A DNA stretch of 64,000 bases, from NCBI GenBank assembly GCA_020205615.1, contig CM035153.1, forward strand, positions 100,833,735-100,897,734, read 5' to 3'. Source of the DNA: Panax quinquefolius (lineage: Eukaryota > Streptophyta > Magnoliopsida > Apiales > Araliaceae). The position numbers were made by a program, and so were the translations under genes. The stretch's first letter is position 1. Every line of letters begins with the position of its first letter. Of this stretch, positions 47,804 through 59,719 are shown in pieces. A model generated the notes under the pieces. The model was given only the letters and a program-made list of their open reading frames with translations, ran no database searches and was not told the DNA's origin.

Positions 47804-48041
47804 TGATAACTCTAAAAATTCAAACCAGAAGAAGAAGCAAGTCCGTAGCAAGTGTGGGAAGACTCACGTGGGAGAATGCATGATGTGGAGGAATGTGTGC
47901 TTCATTTGTAAGCAGGAAGGACATATTTCTCAACATTGTCCTAAGCCGAATATGAGAAAGTGTTTTGCATGTGGAAGAAGGGTCACAGATTCAACAAGTG
48001 TTCCAGCAAGAAGTCTGGTGAAGGGAGTGAACAGTAGATAG
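47804..48041 (+). pseudogene. Zinc-knuckle frame upstream of gag in element C
   Basis: The visible frame is Lys-rich and then holds a THVGEC half-box, an intact CCHC knuckle (CFICKQEGHISQHC) and a third knuckle starting CFAC that is completed only in the next frame (KGHRFNKC) after a one-base shift. It looks like a gag nucleocapsid tail whose upstream part is in the gap. It is followed by a leader and then a second gag frame, so it may be an extra frame of element C or the end of another element. Confidence 0.65.
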
Positions 48042-48609
48042 CTTTAGATTAAGCGATAGTATCTTTTGATAATGTGTGATATTAAAGGTTATAATATCGA
48101 AAATGATATGTGAATATATGCAAATATATATGTTTGTATAATTGAAATCTTTATTTTCTATATGAATATAAGATTACGATTAATTTGTGAGTTCTTAAAA
48201 CTTATACTTATGGTAAGTTTATGACTCATCATTATATGAGATGTTTTGAACCCCTCAGCGAATGGACGCCAAAGGTCTGAATAGGATAAGTTCATAAACT
48301 CATATAATTGTGGCAAGTTACTGAACCCCTAGGTGTGGTAAGTTTGACGAACTGGGAATAGCTATGTGTGAATAGAGAATTTCAACTTTTTGAGTAAAGT
48401 TTGAGAATTGCAACTTTCTATGTAAAGTTGTGTTGTTAATCCTGAAATTTATTTAAAATGGGATAGTAAATATGTGTTAAGTACTAAATGTACTGTTTGC
48501 TATTTGAATAAATATGCGATTATATGAGAACTTTGTGTTAAATTCTTATTGTGTGATTAATAAGAGTTGGTGTAGAGAAAGAGAATTAATATAAGATTTT
48601 TATCAGATA
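48042..48609 (+). other. Leader before gag of element C
   Basis: No gene is seen. The TTTAAAATGGGATAGTA block near 48455 matches the leader of element B before its gag. Two tandem phrases at about 48385-48430 each form a CAACTTT/AAAGTTG-type stem. Confidence 0.5.
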
Positions 48610-49388
48610 ATGCCGCCAAGGAAGGGAAGTCTAAAGGAAAATATGGAAGAACAATTTTTGAATCTGAAGCAGAAGGATATGTCGGTGACATAATATTTTG
48701 TCAAGTTCAACGAGTTAGAAAAATTTGCTCCACATCGAGTGGACACTGAGGAGCTTAAAGCACGATGTTTTAGGAATGGATTGAAATCGTTGGTACTCAA
48801 GAAGGTAGATGTGCTGCAAATTAATTCATTTTCAACTTTATTAGAAAAAGTCATTATCGCTGAGGGAGAAATTGAAGTTGTATTAAAGAATAGTCAAGAA
48901 CAAAGAAAGGAGGCTCAAGGAAATAATATAATAGGTGATAGTGGAGGTAGTGATCTTAATAAACGTAACAGGGATGGTGATGTTAATTCAAGAAATAATC
49001 CAAAAGAGATCAGGAAGAAAGGCGCGCCGTGTGCAGTTTGCGGAAGAATCATCAAGGAGTTTATTTGAAGAAACAAAGAGTCTGTTATAACTGTCGCCAA
49101 AAGGGACACATGTCTCCCGAGTGTCCCATTCCAAAAAAGACACAAGGTTGTTTTACGTGTGGATCGACCGATCATCTGGTCCGGAATTGTCCGAAGAGAA
49201 ATGCGGAGAGTGGGAATGCCAACAAGGGACCCAATAGCGGAACCTTAGCGATTCAAGGACCTGCACAACTAGGAAGACCAACAACATTCACATTTAGCAT
49301 GAATGTTCCAGATGCAACAGCTGCCCATGAAGTAGCGACAGGTAACGATTTCGCTGAGATATTTAATTACGCGAGTAATCTTGGTTAG
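48610..49388 (+). pseudogene. Internally deleted gag of element C
   Basis: It starts MPPRKGSLKE and jumps directly to LNLKQKDMSVT, then after an in-frame TAA continues FVKFNELEKFAPHRVDTE and CFRNGLKSL as in element B. A frameshift near 49040 leads to three knuckles: CAVCGKNHQG (degenerate), CYNCRQKGHMSPEC and CFTCGSTDHLVRNC. It ends soon after the protease would start. Roughly 130 N-terminal gag residues and all of protease, RT, RNase H and integrase are missing compared with element B. Confidence 0.82.
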
Positions 49389-49556
49389 ATATTACTGTGA
49401 ATTGTTTCCTTTTATGGATACAAGACACAGGTTAGAATATAAGACATAATTTTAATATTGTGTTGATAATAATGAATTGATGATACAACTTTAAAAGATT
49501 GTAGAGAATAAAAAAACGGTGATTCCGAGGACGGAATCCTTTTAAGGAGGGGTGAA
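49389..49556 (+). promoter_or_regulatory. 3' untranslated stub and polypurine tract of element C
   Basis: After the gag stub only about 170 bases remain before the LTR. They end in TTTTAAGGAGGGGTGAA, preceded by GAGGACGGAATCC, which matches GGGGGACGGAATTC before the tract of element B. So pol has been deleted between gag and the 3' end. Confidence 0.72.
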
Positions 49557-52500
49557 TGTGATAACCCGGGATTTCGAATAATCCAAATTTTACGAATAAT
49601 TTTTTTATTATTATTTAATATTGACATTGACTGTTAATATTGTACTATGTATTTGTGATACGAGTCTCGAGAATTGGTCAACTTGGGTATTGACTGAGAA
49701 AATAGAGTAGAGTTGTGCTTAACGGAGAATAGTAACCCGAACCCTAAGTCCGGATAGGGATTCGATTGAAAATATAATTAAAATAATTATATTAATGAGT
49801 AAGTGGTTGTACTGTATCGAAATTTTGATCAAATGATTAATCGGATAAGGATTAAAATTTATAAACCCTAATAAGAGATTAGAAACCCTAATCTCAGGAT
49901 TAAAAACCCTAACGCGTAGTTAGAAACCCTAATCAAAAGTCGAGAAACCCTAATTTCATATCCGACAATCCTAAACCCTAAATAGGAAAGCCTAATCCTA
50001 ATTGGTAAGCTTACTGTGTTTATTAAACGATGATGTGATTAGGAAACCCTAATTGTAATTTAGAAATTTTAAAATTTCTAATTAAAACCCTAATTTAGAC
50101 AATTCTAGAAAGTTAGTGTTGTAAAGTCCAAGGGTTAGAACCTTAGGGTTAAACCCTAAGGGTTTGGAGAATGTCAAGTATGCCATTAAAAATATAAGGA
50201 GAATGACCAAAATGCCCTTTACTTAGATGTTAAGTTAAAAGATTTGCAAAATCTAGTGAGTCACTACTTTGGATAAGACCATGTGCTTAAATTCAATACC
50301 AAACCTGATCCAAAATGCCACCTAGCAAGTATGGATTCATTGCATCTAAGATATAAATGATTTAGGAGAGAGAAAGTTTACAAAATAAGCTCATTAGCTA
50401 TCTAACACCAATCAACTCCTTCTCTCACCTAAACCCACGAAATCCCTAAGTGTTTCAGTCACTAATCAAGCCTTTAGATCACCAAAATCAGTTAAGGAGA
50501 GCAAGGATCAAAGATTTAGCAAGAGAAGGTATATCCCAAACTCAACTTTGATCTTGTATGTAAAAAAAGATTTTGTGTTTATGTGTTTAGATTCATGTTA
50601 GAAGTTTTTATTTAGATGATCTATGATGATCTAACATAGATCCATAGCATCAAAAGGCTTTAAAATGGAGTTTTTGAAAAACTGCTCAAGAACAAAATTT
50701 ATGGTCTGACAAGCTAATGTCAGGAGCCACAGATTCTTGTTCGTTTATAGTTTATGATGTTTTAAAGTTGTTATGTGTAGCTTGTAATGTGGTCTTTAAT
50801 CTGCAAGTGGAATCAGTGTCATTTGATATCTAGATCGTGTGTTATTAGCAATTGAAACCAGTTGGCCAAGGCGCATAGGAACAAATCTGGGTAAACCGGA
50901 AAGGCCGTGAAACGACGTCGATATGAGTTTTGAAGGCCCGGATCTGACAAATATGATGTTGTTTTAATGATGTGTTGTATTTAAATTGTAGCATGTTATA
51001 TGTTCTTTAATTCCATGGCTTTAGATCGTGTAAATGAACAATAGGTAGATCGTAGCAGGTGGTCAAAGTAGACAACTCGCACTGTTTTTACGTTTTTGGA
51101 AAACCCAAAAACAGTTAGAACGGGCATTCTGACATAGTTTGACCGTATGATTCCTGGTGATCCTGTTGATGTTAAACTGATATATTTATTTATTAATGTT
51201 CCTTGACATAAGGAGTACACATGTGAGCCATTAGATCATATGACCCATGATCAGATCACTATAATAATCAAGCCTCAAAATGGCATGTCGTGACTGCCTG
51301 GGTTTCTGGATTACCCAGAAAACCCAGCAGTACACTGACAACGACTTTGGGAGATCAAATCTCCTTGTTGCTTTGATGTATGTCTGATATTGTTAGTGTT
51401 AATTGTAGTGCTACATAAACACTACAAGTTTGAATTTCAATGCCCAAAAACATAAATGTCTGAGAGAATTATAGTCGAACAAACGTACACCCTCGAGGGT
51501 ATCGATGTTGTTCTTGAGGATCAAGTACACCTAAGACGACAGATATGTGTCGCTATAGGCTTTAACGGCGGTTGTTAATTATTTTATTTTCTGATTTTCT
51601 GGAAATTAATTAAAAATAGAAATAAATTCCAAAAATTATTAAAAATGGTTTTAAAAAAATTATTTTAAATTATGAAAAATAATTTTTGATCAATTGGAAT
51701 ATTTTTCTTTAATATTAATATTTATTTAAATATTAAAGGTATTTAATTTATTTAATTAGTGTATTAAATAAATTAGAGAAAAATGATTTAATATTATAAA
51801 AATCATTTTAAATAAGAATAATATATTTAAAAATATTTTGAGTTATAAAATACAACTTTTAATATTTTTAGGAATTTTCATTAATAATTTAATATTAATG
51901 ATATTAGAGTTATTTAATTGTTAAATTAAATAAAAATGATTTTATTGAATTAAAAATCATTTTAAATGAGAATAAAGTTTTAGAAAATATTTGGAATTAT
52001 AAAATATAATTTTCAATATTTTGGAGAATTTTCATTAATAAAATAATATTAATGATAATAGATTTATTTAATAATAATATTAAATAAATGAATTAAAAAT
52101 GATTTTATTGATTTAAAAAGCATTTAAAAAATAATAAAAATGATTGAAAAAATATTTTAAGTTATAATTAATGACTTTTAATATTTGGATGATAATTTCA
52201 TTAATATTTAAATATTAATGGCGGTGAATTAAAAATGATTTTAATTACTTTAAAAAAGCATTTAAGTAACAATATTGATGATTTAAAAATATTTTAAGTT
52301 ATTAACAATAACTTTAATATTTTGACAAGTATAACATTAATATTTTTATATTATTAAATATTAATGATGATAAGATTATTTGATAATTAAATTATTTAAA
52401 AATGATTTAAGTGTTTGAAAAATTATTATAAATTATAATAATTGCTTATAAATTATTAAAAGCTTCCGAAAAATATTATTAATGGTATTTGATTTATCTA

Positions 52501-54094
52501 AAATAATATTAAAGCTTAGAAACCGAATTTAATTGACAATAACTGTGTTAATTATCGGATATAGTGATCAGGACACCGAGATAAGACCGAAGTCCAACCA
52601 GACCGAAATAGTTAGACTTGTTAAGTGTTTATATAGGTTATAAACATTGATGTGATTATTTGGTAATGTGTCTAGGAGAAGATTGACTGTGAATTACAGT
52701 ATTGTGTATTGTGAAATATTGTGCTAAATGTAAGACTGATATTATTGGTTATAGGTCTTCCGAAAGTAGATAAGTTTATTGTGTAGCTGTAATCAGCGGA
52801 AGAGGCAAGTTTCTTAACTCAACCTTGAGTTAATATTGTTTAATTATTACGGTGGTTAATTATTACTAATTAGACCACGTCCAAGAATTTATTGTTGATT
52901 ATTCGCAGTTAGTGCATGTTTAATAATTCAAATTGAATTACTGATTCGAAAAATATATATTCGTAGAATTTCTGTTATTGGATATTCATATCTGTAGAAG
53001 CTAATATTGAGAATACAGATAATTCTTGTTTATTGTCGAATTATGTTGAGAAATGTTTTAGCTAATTATTCTGGCTAAACGAACATTTGTTAGAACTTGA
53101 TAGGTTCGAGAAGAGAAGAGAAGAGAATTTAATTATTATTGATAGATCAATGCCAGTTGTATCGGCTAGATCGAAAAAGAAAACTTGATAGGTTTGAGAA
53201 GAGAAGAGAAGATAAGTAATTAGATATTGAAATTATTAAATTTCGATGTTAAATCAAATCTTGATTCTGAGACTAAGAAGAATAACCTTTTATATAAAGG
53301 GAACATTTTATTGGTCGTAAATTCAACCTTTGCGCGCGACTTAAGTATTATGCATAATATAGGGTATAATAAAGCTGATCACTTGTTATACTTGCAGAGG
53401 AGTATGATTTAATCTTTATGGTTATCTGATACACCTGAGTATTTATCAAAGTAAATCTTTGATAGATACCCGAGAAGAGAAGTTCTAGATCCTTTGTGAT
53501 CACTTAGCATAAATCTGGAAAAACATTCCACTTTGTTATGACGTAGGATTGATTCTTGATTATTCATTAGAATGTCGTAGAAAATTTGAAAGCGTTGTAC
53601 TCTTTCATTATCAAATTATTGAGTTGCATAGATGGTGAGAAGACTTGTTAGAAAATTAAAGCTTTGTTCAGCTATTTCAAAGTTCCCTGAACTTTGGGTT
53701 CTTTCTATCAAAATAGATAGTCTGTTCTTATTGATTCTTATACATTCATTGTATATCTTAACTTGCGGGGCAAATTTGTTGCTCACCCTTGCTAAATAAA
53801 ACTTTTCAACTAGGGACGAAGTGGCAGGAGGTGCTGCGAAGGATAAAGGCAAATGCATAGTTATAAATTAGTTATTATCATTATTATTATGTTGTATTTG
53901 TGAACCCTTTTTGTATATCTAAAGTGTATATTTGTAATGTTAAGGTTAGCAGACCTGGAACTTATGTATTAATAACATATGTTAATGAGTTATGTAATCC
54001 TATTTATATATGAATAGGTAGTTAGATGTTAATATATTGTGGATCGTGAGCACCAAATTCGGGGGTCAGGTAACCCGAATTTGGGGGTGTCACA
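49557..54094 (+). repeat. 3' LTR of element C, about 4.5 kb
   Basis: It starts TGTGATAACCCGGG and ends TTTGGGGGTGTCACA. It has a telomere-box cluster at 49863-50159, a TATA-like GATATAAATGA at about 50350-50360, a long AT-only region at about 51600-52500 and a GAAGGATAAAGGCAAA block near the end, like LTRs B and D. The flanking bases after it are ATGTT; the 5' LTR is not visible, so no duplication can be checked. The frames inside it are not convincing genes. Confidence 0.82.
49863..50159. promoter_or_regulatory. Cluster of telomere-box motifs in LTR C
   Basis: AAACCCTAA occurs at 49863, 49883, 49904, 49924, 49945, 49973, 50044, 50085 and 50151. The first five are 20-21 bases apart. In plant genes the telo-box is a known promoter element; here the cluster sits about 200-500 bases upstream of the TATA-like motif. 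Confidence 0.7.
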
Positions 54095-54383
54095 ATGTTG
54101 AATTTATACCTCTAATTGGTCATGAAGACGCCTCTGGACGTCTAGCTGTAGTTGCAGTGCCTCCCTCAATTGCATGCCACTGTGCAACATATAGTATTTA
54201 TGTGAGGCTCATCCAAAAATTAATCAAACAAGGGGTGAAAACAATAATGAAGAGCTTTTTTTACGTGTTAATAAGAAAATAAATAAGGATAAGTTTTATA
54301 AGTAAAGCCGGCAAGAAGAATCAGAAGATTTACGTCTTAGTGTTTATCTGTTCTACGTCATTCATGCTAGTCTATTTCTCAGA

Positions 54384-54544
54384 TTTTGTTGGTTTCTTAT
54401 ATTTTGTTGTATATTTTGCATTGTATATTTTCGCAGGAAAAAAATTATTGAGTTAAAGAATCAGAATATTTTGTTGGTTTCTTATATTTTGTTGTATATT
54501 TTGCATTGTATATTTTCACAGGAAAAAATTATTGAGTTAAAGAA
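54384..54544 (+). repeat. Tandem duplication over a splice acceptor
   Basis: Two copies of about 77 bp (54384-54460 and 54469-54544, period 85) each hold an intron end (TTTTCGCAG or TTTTCACAG) and the start of the next exon (GAAAAAATTATTGAG). Confidence 0.82.
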
Positions 54545-54955
54545 GACTCAGGAATCGACTGGTGAAAGTAGTAGTACATGATGAAATGATATACTTGCAC
54601 AAGTTCTTGGACCAGAGCGACATGGTAGACTTCGACAAGGTGGAGTTGGTGCCACAGCTACAAACACTTGGGGGCCTCGTGACACAAATAATAAGGTACA
54701 ACGTGAGAATCAAGAATTGAAAGCTGAGTTGAAAAAGGTGCGGGAAAAAGGAGACGATACTACAAAGAAAGTGGATGAACTATTATCAATGATGACAGAA
54801 TTTATGAAGAAGTCATCAGTTCCAAATGCTCATTCCAACAATCAGGTGTTGCTCTCTCACACCACTTACACTTAAATTTTTTGCTCTATCACTCTGTTTG
54901 TATGGATTAACAAGTTCACTTGATAATTAATTTGTAGGATCGATCCACAGAATGA
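54522..54955 (+). pseudogene. CACTA transposase C-terminal exons (Ptta/En/Spm type)
   Basis: After the acceptor at 54521 the frame reads EKIIELKKTQESTGESSST, two TGA codons (54579-54584), then NDILAQVLGPERHGRLRQGG, which is the characteristic block of plant Ptta/En/Spm transposases. A Gln/Glu/Lys-rich coiled coil follows (QRENQELKAELKKV, KKVDELLSMM). A likely intron (54846-54937, GT...AG) leads to a short last exon ending in TGA at 54953-54955. The tandem stops make it non-functional. Upstream exons are not recognisable between 54095 and 54383. Confidence 0.75.
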
Positions 54956-55309
54956 GATAATGGTGATATTAGTGGATCAAATAATCCTAAAGAGGACCTG
55001 TGACATGTCTCGTACTGCTAGAAATTTGTTATATGTAACACTATTTTGGATGAAAAATTATTAGATGTGATACTGAAAATATGTTAAATGTGCTACTGGT
55101 TATGTACTGTTTTGATACAAAGTAACAGTATTTTGGATGGTTATGTATATTTAGAGGATATTATATATTAATAGACTTTATTTATTTTGTTCTTTTAGTT
55201 GTAAATGTTATAATCAGATTGGATGGTTGAATGTAGTTATGCTTCTTAACAGGTAAAATAAATAAGAAATATTGCTTCTTAACATGATGGGAAAAAAAAA
55301 TTTGGCTCC

Positions 55310-55749
55310 AAAATACCTATAGCGACGGCCACGACCGACGCCGTACATCTCATATTTGCGCCAAATCTCACCTATAGCGATGACCATGACCATCTCAATA
55401 CATTTCACATTCGTGCCAAATCTTACCTATAGTGACGGTCGTCGACCGTCGTAGTATATCTCACCTATAGCGACGGTCGGTGACCGTCGCAGTAGACCTC
55501 AGCCATTCTTTTGTAGCGACGGCCATGACCGTCGCTATATCGATATTTGACCATCGGTAAAAAACTTCAAGCCCGATTTTGTGTAGTTTTCTGGCGACGG
55601 TCTTCCCGTCGCTATAGGAAAAAGGATTGTCGCTATAGGTTACAGCGACGGCTTATATAGCGGCGGTATGCAGCCGTCGCTATAGCGATGGTCATTTCAT
55701 CTATAGCGATGGTATGCGACCATCGCTATAGCTTAATTTTCTGCTAGTG
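55310..55749. repeat. CACTA subterminal repeats and 3' terminus
   Basis: There are at least ten copies of TATAGCGACGG or its inverse CCGTCGCTATA, several paired head to head into palindromes. In CACTA elements such repeats bind the transposase. The terminal CACTAGCAGAAAATT (inverse) is at 55735-55749. Confidence 0.85.
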
Positions 55750-56306
55750 TAATATTTATTATTGATCGGATAATGAGAAATATTGTGCAGTGACAATTAT
55801 TGAAACAACAATAATATAAAATATCAACGTAGCAATTATTGAATTAATAAAATAAAATATTGAACAATAATTACTGTAAAAATTATTGAGTAGTGTCTTC
55901 TTACGTAAGAATTAATAATTCAAAATACATGTGCAATCTGGTATGCTCTTTGTGCAACCATGCATATTACTGTATTTTAACCACCAGGTAATCAAACATT
56001 GTTAACGGTAACAATTACGCCGTTATTTATAAAAACTTAAACTTGTCGTTTTCTTCATCCGACCATTTTCTGTTATGGGGACCACAAATGGCTGCGCCGT
56101 CATACGAATATTCCCCGACAGCAAGAATATTCCACGCCCAAACGAATATTCCCTGACAAAATGAATATTTTATAACCACTTGCTTATTTTGCAAAATTTG
56201 CACATTTCACCCATAACCAAAGCATTATATCAAATTAACTCCTTATTATTTCAAGATAATGAATAGATAAAATTTAATTTTATTTATAATAAGTTGGGGT
56301 CTTATA
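55750..56306 (-). repeat. Left (3') LTR of A2, partial
   Basis: It matches 1840-2182 plus 7960-8186 of LTR A copy 1 and the start of the solo LTR. The sense start is TATAAGACCCC, with the terminal TG changed to TA. The remainder should lie on the other side of the CACTA, outside what can be seen. Confidence 0.82.
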
Positions 56307-56320
56307 ACCTCCCCTCCTTA
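56307..56320 (-). promoter_or_regulatory. Polypurine tract of A2
   Basis: The sense strand reads TAAGGAGGGGAGGT directly before the 3' LTR. Confidence 0.75.
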
Positions 56321-56344
56321 TGAAATTTTGTCTTCAAAATTGAC

Positions 56345-56521
56345 GTACGTACCTGGTGTTTCAAAAAGGTGAGGGTACCTCGCTTTCATTTCCGATTCCA
56401 ACTCCTAGGTCATTTTCTCCATAGCATGGTTCCTCCACAAAACCGTGACTTGTGGTATAACCTTTGTTCGTAGGACATGCTCTTTCCTATCCAAAATCTT
56501 GACAGGTACCTCCTCGTACGT
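56345..56521 (-). pseudogene. Chromodomain tail of A2
   Basis: The sense strand encodes TYEEVPVKILDRKEHVLRTK, VTVLWRNHAMEKMT, a TAG in place of the conserved Trp codon, and ELESEMKARYPHLFE. This is the same module as 32147-32327 of element B, in frame with the integrase after one stop (TAA at about 56521). Confidence 0.8.
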
Positions 56522-57803
56522 TTAATCTTCGGCTATCTCTTCTGGTTCTAACACAATAATGTGGTTTGGGTCTTTCACATATTTACGAAGCATAGATATA
56601 TGAAAAATATTATGAACACGAGACATGCTTAGAGGTAATGCGAGTCTATAGGCCACATTTCCTATTCGGTCAAGAATCTCAAATGGACCACAAATCGTGG
56701 ATTGAGCTTTTCTCTCATCCCGAATCTTGTAACTCACTTCCATGGACCAATACGTAACAGTACATGATCTCCAATATTAAACTCCACGTCCTTTCGATGA
56801 AGATCAGCATAACTCTTTTATCGATCTTGTGAGGTCTTTATACGTTGCAGGATCATTTGAATCTTTTCTGTAGTCATGCGTACTAATTCTGGTCCCAACA
56901 ATGTTGCTTCACCCACCTCGTCCCAACATATCGGAGAAAGAAACTTTCGTCCATATAACGCCTCGAATGGAGCCATGCCTATACTTGCTTGATAACTATT
57001 GTTGTAGGAGAATTCCACCAATGGCAAGTACTTATCCCAACTTCCTTTGAAAACTAGGACATAGAGTCTTAATAGATCTTCAAGAGTTTGAATAGTCCTT
57101 TCTGATTGCCCGTCCGTTTGAGGATGGTATGCCAAACCTGAATCGTAAATCCGTGCCCATAGCTTTCTGCAAGCTAACCCAAAATTGTGAAGTGAATCTT
57201 GGGTCACGATTCGAAACTATGGATACTGGCATGCCATGCAATCTCGTAATCTCATTTACGTACATACGAGCAAGATGTTCAAAGGAATAAGTCTCACGTA
57301 TAGGCAAGAAATGAAAAGACTTGGTTAATCTATCAACAATAAGCCAAATCACATCTATAACTTGAGAAACCTTGGGAAGACCCATAATGAAATCCATAGT
57401 AATGTGTTCCCACTTCCATTTTAGAATCTCAAGTGGTTGCAATGGACCCTTTGGCACTTGATGCTCCGCCTTTACACGTTGACAGGTTAAACACCTCGAG
57501 ATAAACTCTGCGATCTCTCTCTTCATATTGCTCCACCAAAATATATGTCAAAGATCATAATACATTTTGGTACTCCCAGGATGGATTGCAAATGGTGTGT
57601 TGTGTTCCTCCATCATGATTCTATGCTTCAAGTCAAAATCGTTAGGAATGCAAAGTCTGGAGTTGACTTGAAGTATTCCTTTTTCATCGATCCTTGCTTC
57701 TGGAATAACACCTTCTTGTACTTTCTTCTTCATACGTATCATCTCTGGGTCTATGGCTTGAGCAGCTTTAACTTTATCGATTAAAGTCGGTTCTACTCAT
57801 ATG
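56522..57803 (-). pseudogene. Integrase of A2
   Basis: The start KVKAAQAIDPEMIR and the zinc-binding module (AIHPGSTKMYYDL ... CLTCQRVK) are followed by the first catalytic Asp in ITMDFIMGLP. The second catalytic position reads VSNRD instead of VSDRD (codon 57209-57211, Asp to Asn). A frameshift near 57160 leads to [20 protein letters not shown] with the catalytic Glu, then FEALYGRKF, a stop near 56818, and the GPY/F part ending VHNIFHISMLRKY. The start abuts the solo LTR inserted at 57808. Confidence 0.88.
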
Positions 57804-59136
57804 TTTGATGTAAGACCCCAACTTATTATTAATGAAATTTAATTTTCTCTATTTATTATTTTGAAATAGTAAGGGTTGATTTGATTAATGTGGATAGTTA
57901 GGGGTAAAATACATAAATATTTTAAAATAAGCAAGTGGTTATAAAATATTCATTGTTGTTTGGGAATATTCGTTTGGTCGTGGAATATTAAATGCTTTGT
58001 CGGGGAATATTAAATACGACAGTAGTGACCATGTGTGGGCCCATAACGGAAAGCGATTGGATGAAGAAAACGACAAATATAAGTTGTTTAAAAATAATGG
58101 CGTAGTTATTACAAGATAATATCTTTGTTAAAATACTCGATGGTTAAAACACGGTAGTATTGCGGTATTGCACCAATTATTGATTCTTACGTAAGAAGGC
58201 ACTATTCAATAATGGTTACGATGAATTAACCGCTCAAAGATTTTATTTTATTGATTCAATAATTCTTTGCGTTGATATTTTATATTCTTTGTTGTTTGAT
58301 AATTATCATTACACGGTATTTTTCATTATCGAAGCAATAATTCATATTATCTGAATAATATTATTAGATAACATTATTGGCAATGTCTAGAAAGTTCATC
58401 TAAGGAGAGGTTTGGTCACCTAATTCTTGCGCATGATAAGGAGAAATTCTTATTGGAAAGCCCCTCTTCCCTGAACCGCTGGTTGTCAATATTGTGATTA
58501 CGTAATATTATTTGTGAATAATTAATTATTGATTCATATGATGAGGAAAATATTGATTTTATGTGGTTATAGATGGAGAAAATTTTTAATGTGACAATTG
58601 TTGAAAATTGAAATTTTATCTTTTTTCTTGATAAAATAATTCATTTAAATATATTATTATATTTTAATAATATAATAATGGTGATATTTTTACAACGAAT
58701 GTGGGATATATGAGTATACGAGGAGAAATAGTATTTTTGTTGCAATAAATGTTTAAAACATGTTAAACATGTAAATTGGACCCCATTTATCGATGAAATT
58801 TGATTAGCTTTGTAAAATCGCTTGGTTTGTGGATTTGATCAATTTTTGTTTGTAATTTGGAAAAACTTTCTTACGTAAAGTTGTAGAGAATTGAATTTCC
58901 TATAAAAATACGTAGATTTGAATTTTCGGATAAAAGAGCTATTTATTGTGAATTATTGAATTTCCAAGCTCAAATAATTGATTTTGGAAGTTTTAATTAT
59001 TTAAATTAAGAAAACGTTTTAATGTTTTGTCACATGGTGGCTGATGTCTTGGACCAAATTAGTGGGCGTAGGAAATTTGAAAAATAATATTATTAATTTA
59101 TTAAATTTTACGCTTTTTGGTGTTCTAAGCATTTTC

Positions 59137-59147
59137 CTATAAATAGG
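59137..59147 (+). promoter_or_regulatory. TATA box of solo LTR A
   Basis: CTATAAATAGG is followed by a TTTTTCTCTCTATATT-type leader. It is at the same relative position as in the other family A LTRs. Confidence 0.62.
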
Positions 59148-59719
59148 TGCTTAGGTTAGAATTGAAAATCACACGTAAACTCAAGTTTTTCTCTCTATAT
59201 TATCGGCGTATTCTTGTGAGTATTTTGAGTATACTTTGAGTATTGTTAGGCGGTGCAAGTTCCTTCAAAGACTATACCTCGTATTCCAAACTAAAAGTAC
59301 TAATCTTTCGAGGTAAGGGATATTATTTTTTTCGTAATGATATTATTTCTTCAATATCATTATTTGAAATATTGATCTAAAGTTTTTATCAAATTTGGAA
59401 CTTTTGGTGTTTGAGTTACTATTCACGATATCGGACTTTATTCACGATATCGACATTATTCACGAATAAGACTATTCATCGAAAAATGAAAATTTTCTTT
59501 TCGTCCAAAATATCTATTTCGGATACTAGCTTTGATTGTATCCATGTTTTGATCATTCTTGAATTTTACACCACTACGATTATTTTTGAGGTATTTTGGA
59601 CGTGAATAAAACAAAGTACGAATCCTTAATCCTTAATCCTTGTCATTTTGTTTCCTTTGGATTCGTTTCTTTAAAAATATTTTTCATCATCTTGATCTTA
59701 AATGATGATATTATGGAAT

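Larger units (their letters stand above)
54095..55749 (+). mobile_element. CACTA (En/Spm) transposon, 3' part
   Basis: The right terminus reads TTTTCTGCTAGTG at 55749, the inverse of a CACTA start. It is preceded by about 430 bases of CGACGG/CCGTCG subterminal repeats and a C-terminal transposase exon. The left side ends at element C, which appears to be inserted in the CACTA. The CACTA in turn lies inside the left LTR of A2. The other terminus is not visible. Confidence 0.82.

Noticed and set aside
47625..47883. Frames containing the N run
   Set aside because: Their continuity through unknown sequence is meaningless; only the part after 47803 was used.
49863..50159. True interstitial telomere array
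   Set aside because: The motifs are single AAACCCTAA boxes separated by non-telomeric bases, not a contiguous (AAACCCT)n tract, and they lie in an LTR promoter region.
54037..54282. Plus-strand frame across the LTR C / CACTA junction
   Set aside because: It starts in the LTR and reads into transposon sequence, so it is a junction artefact.
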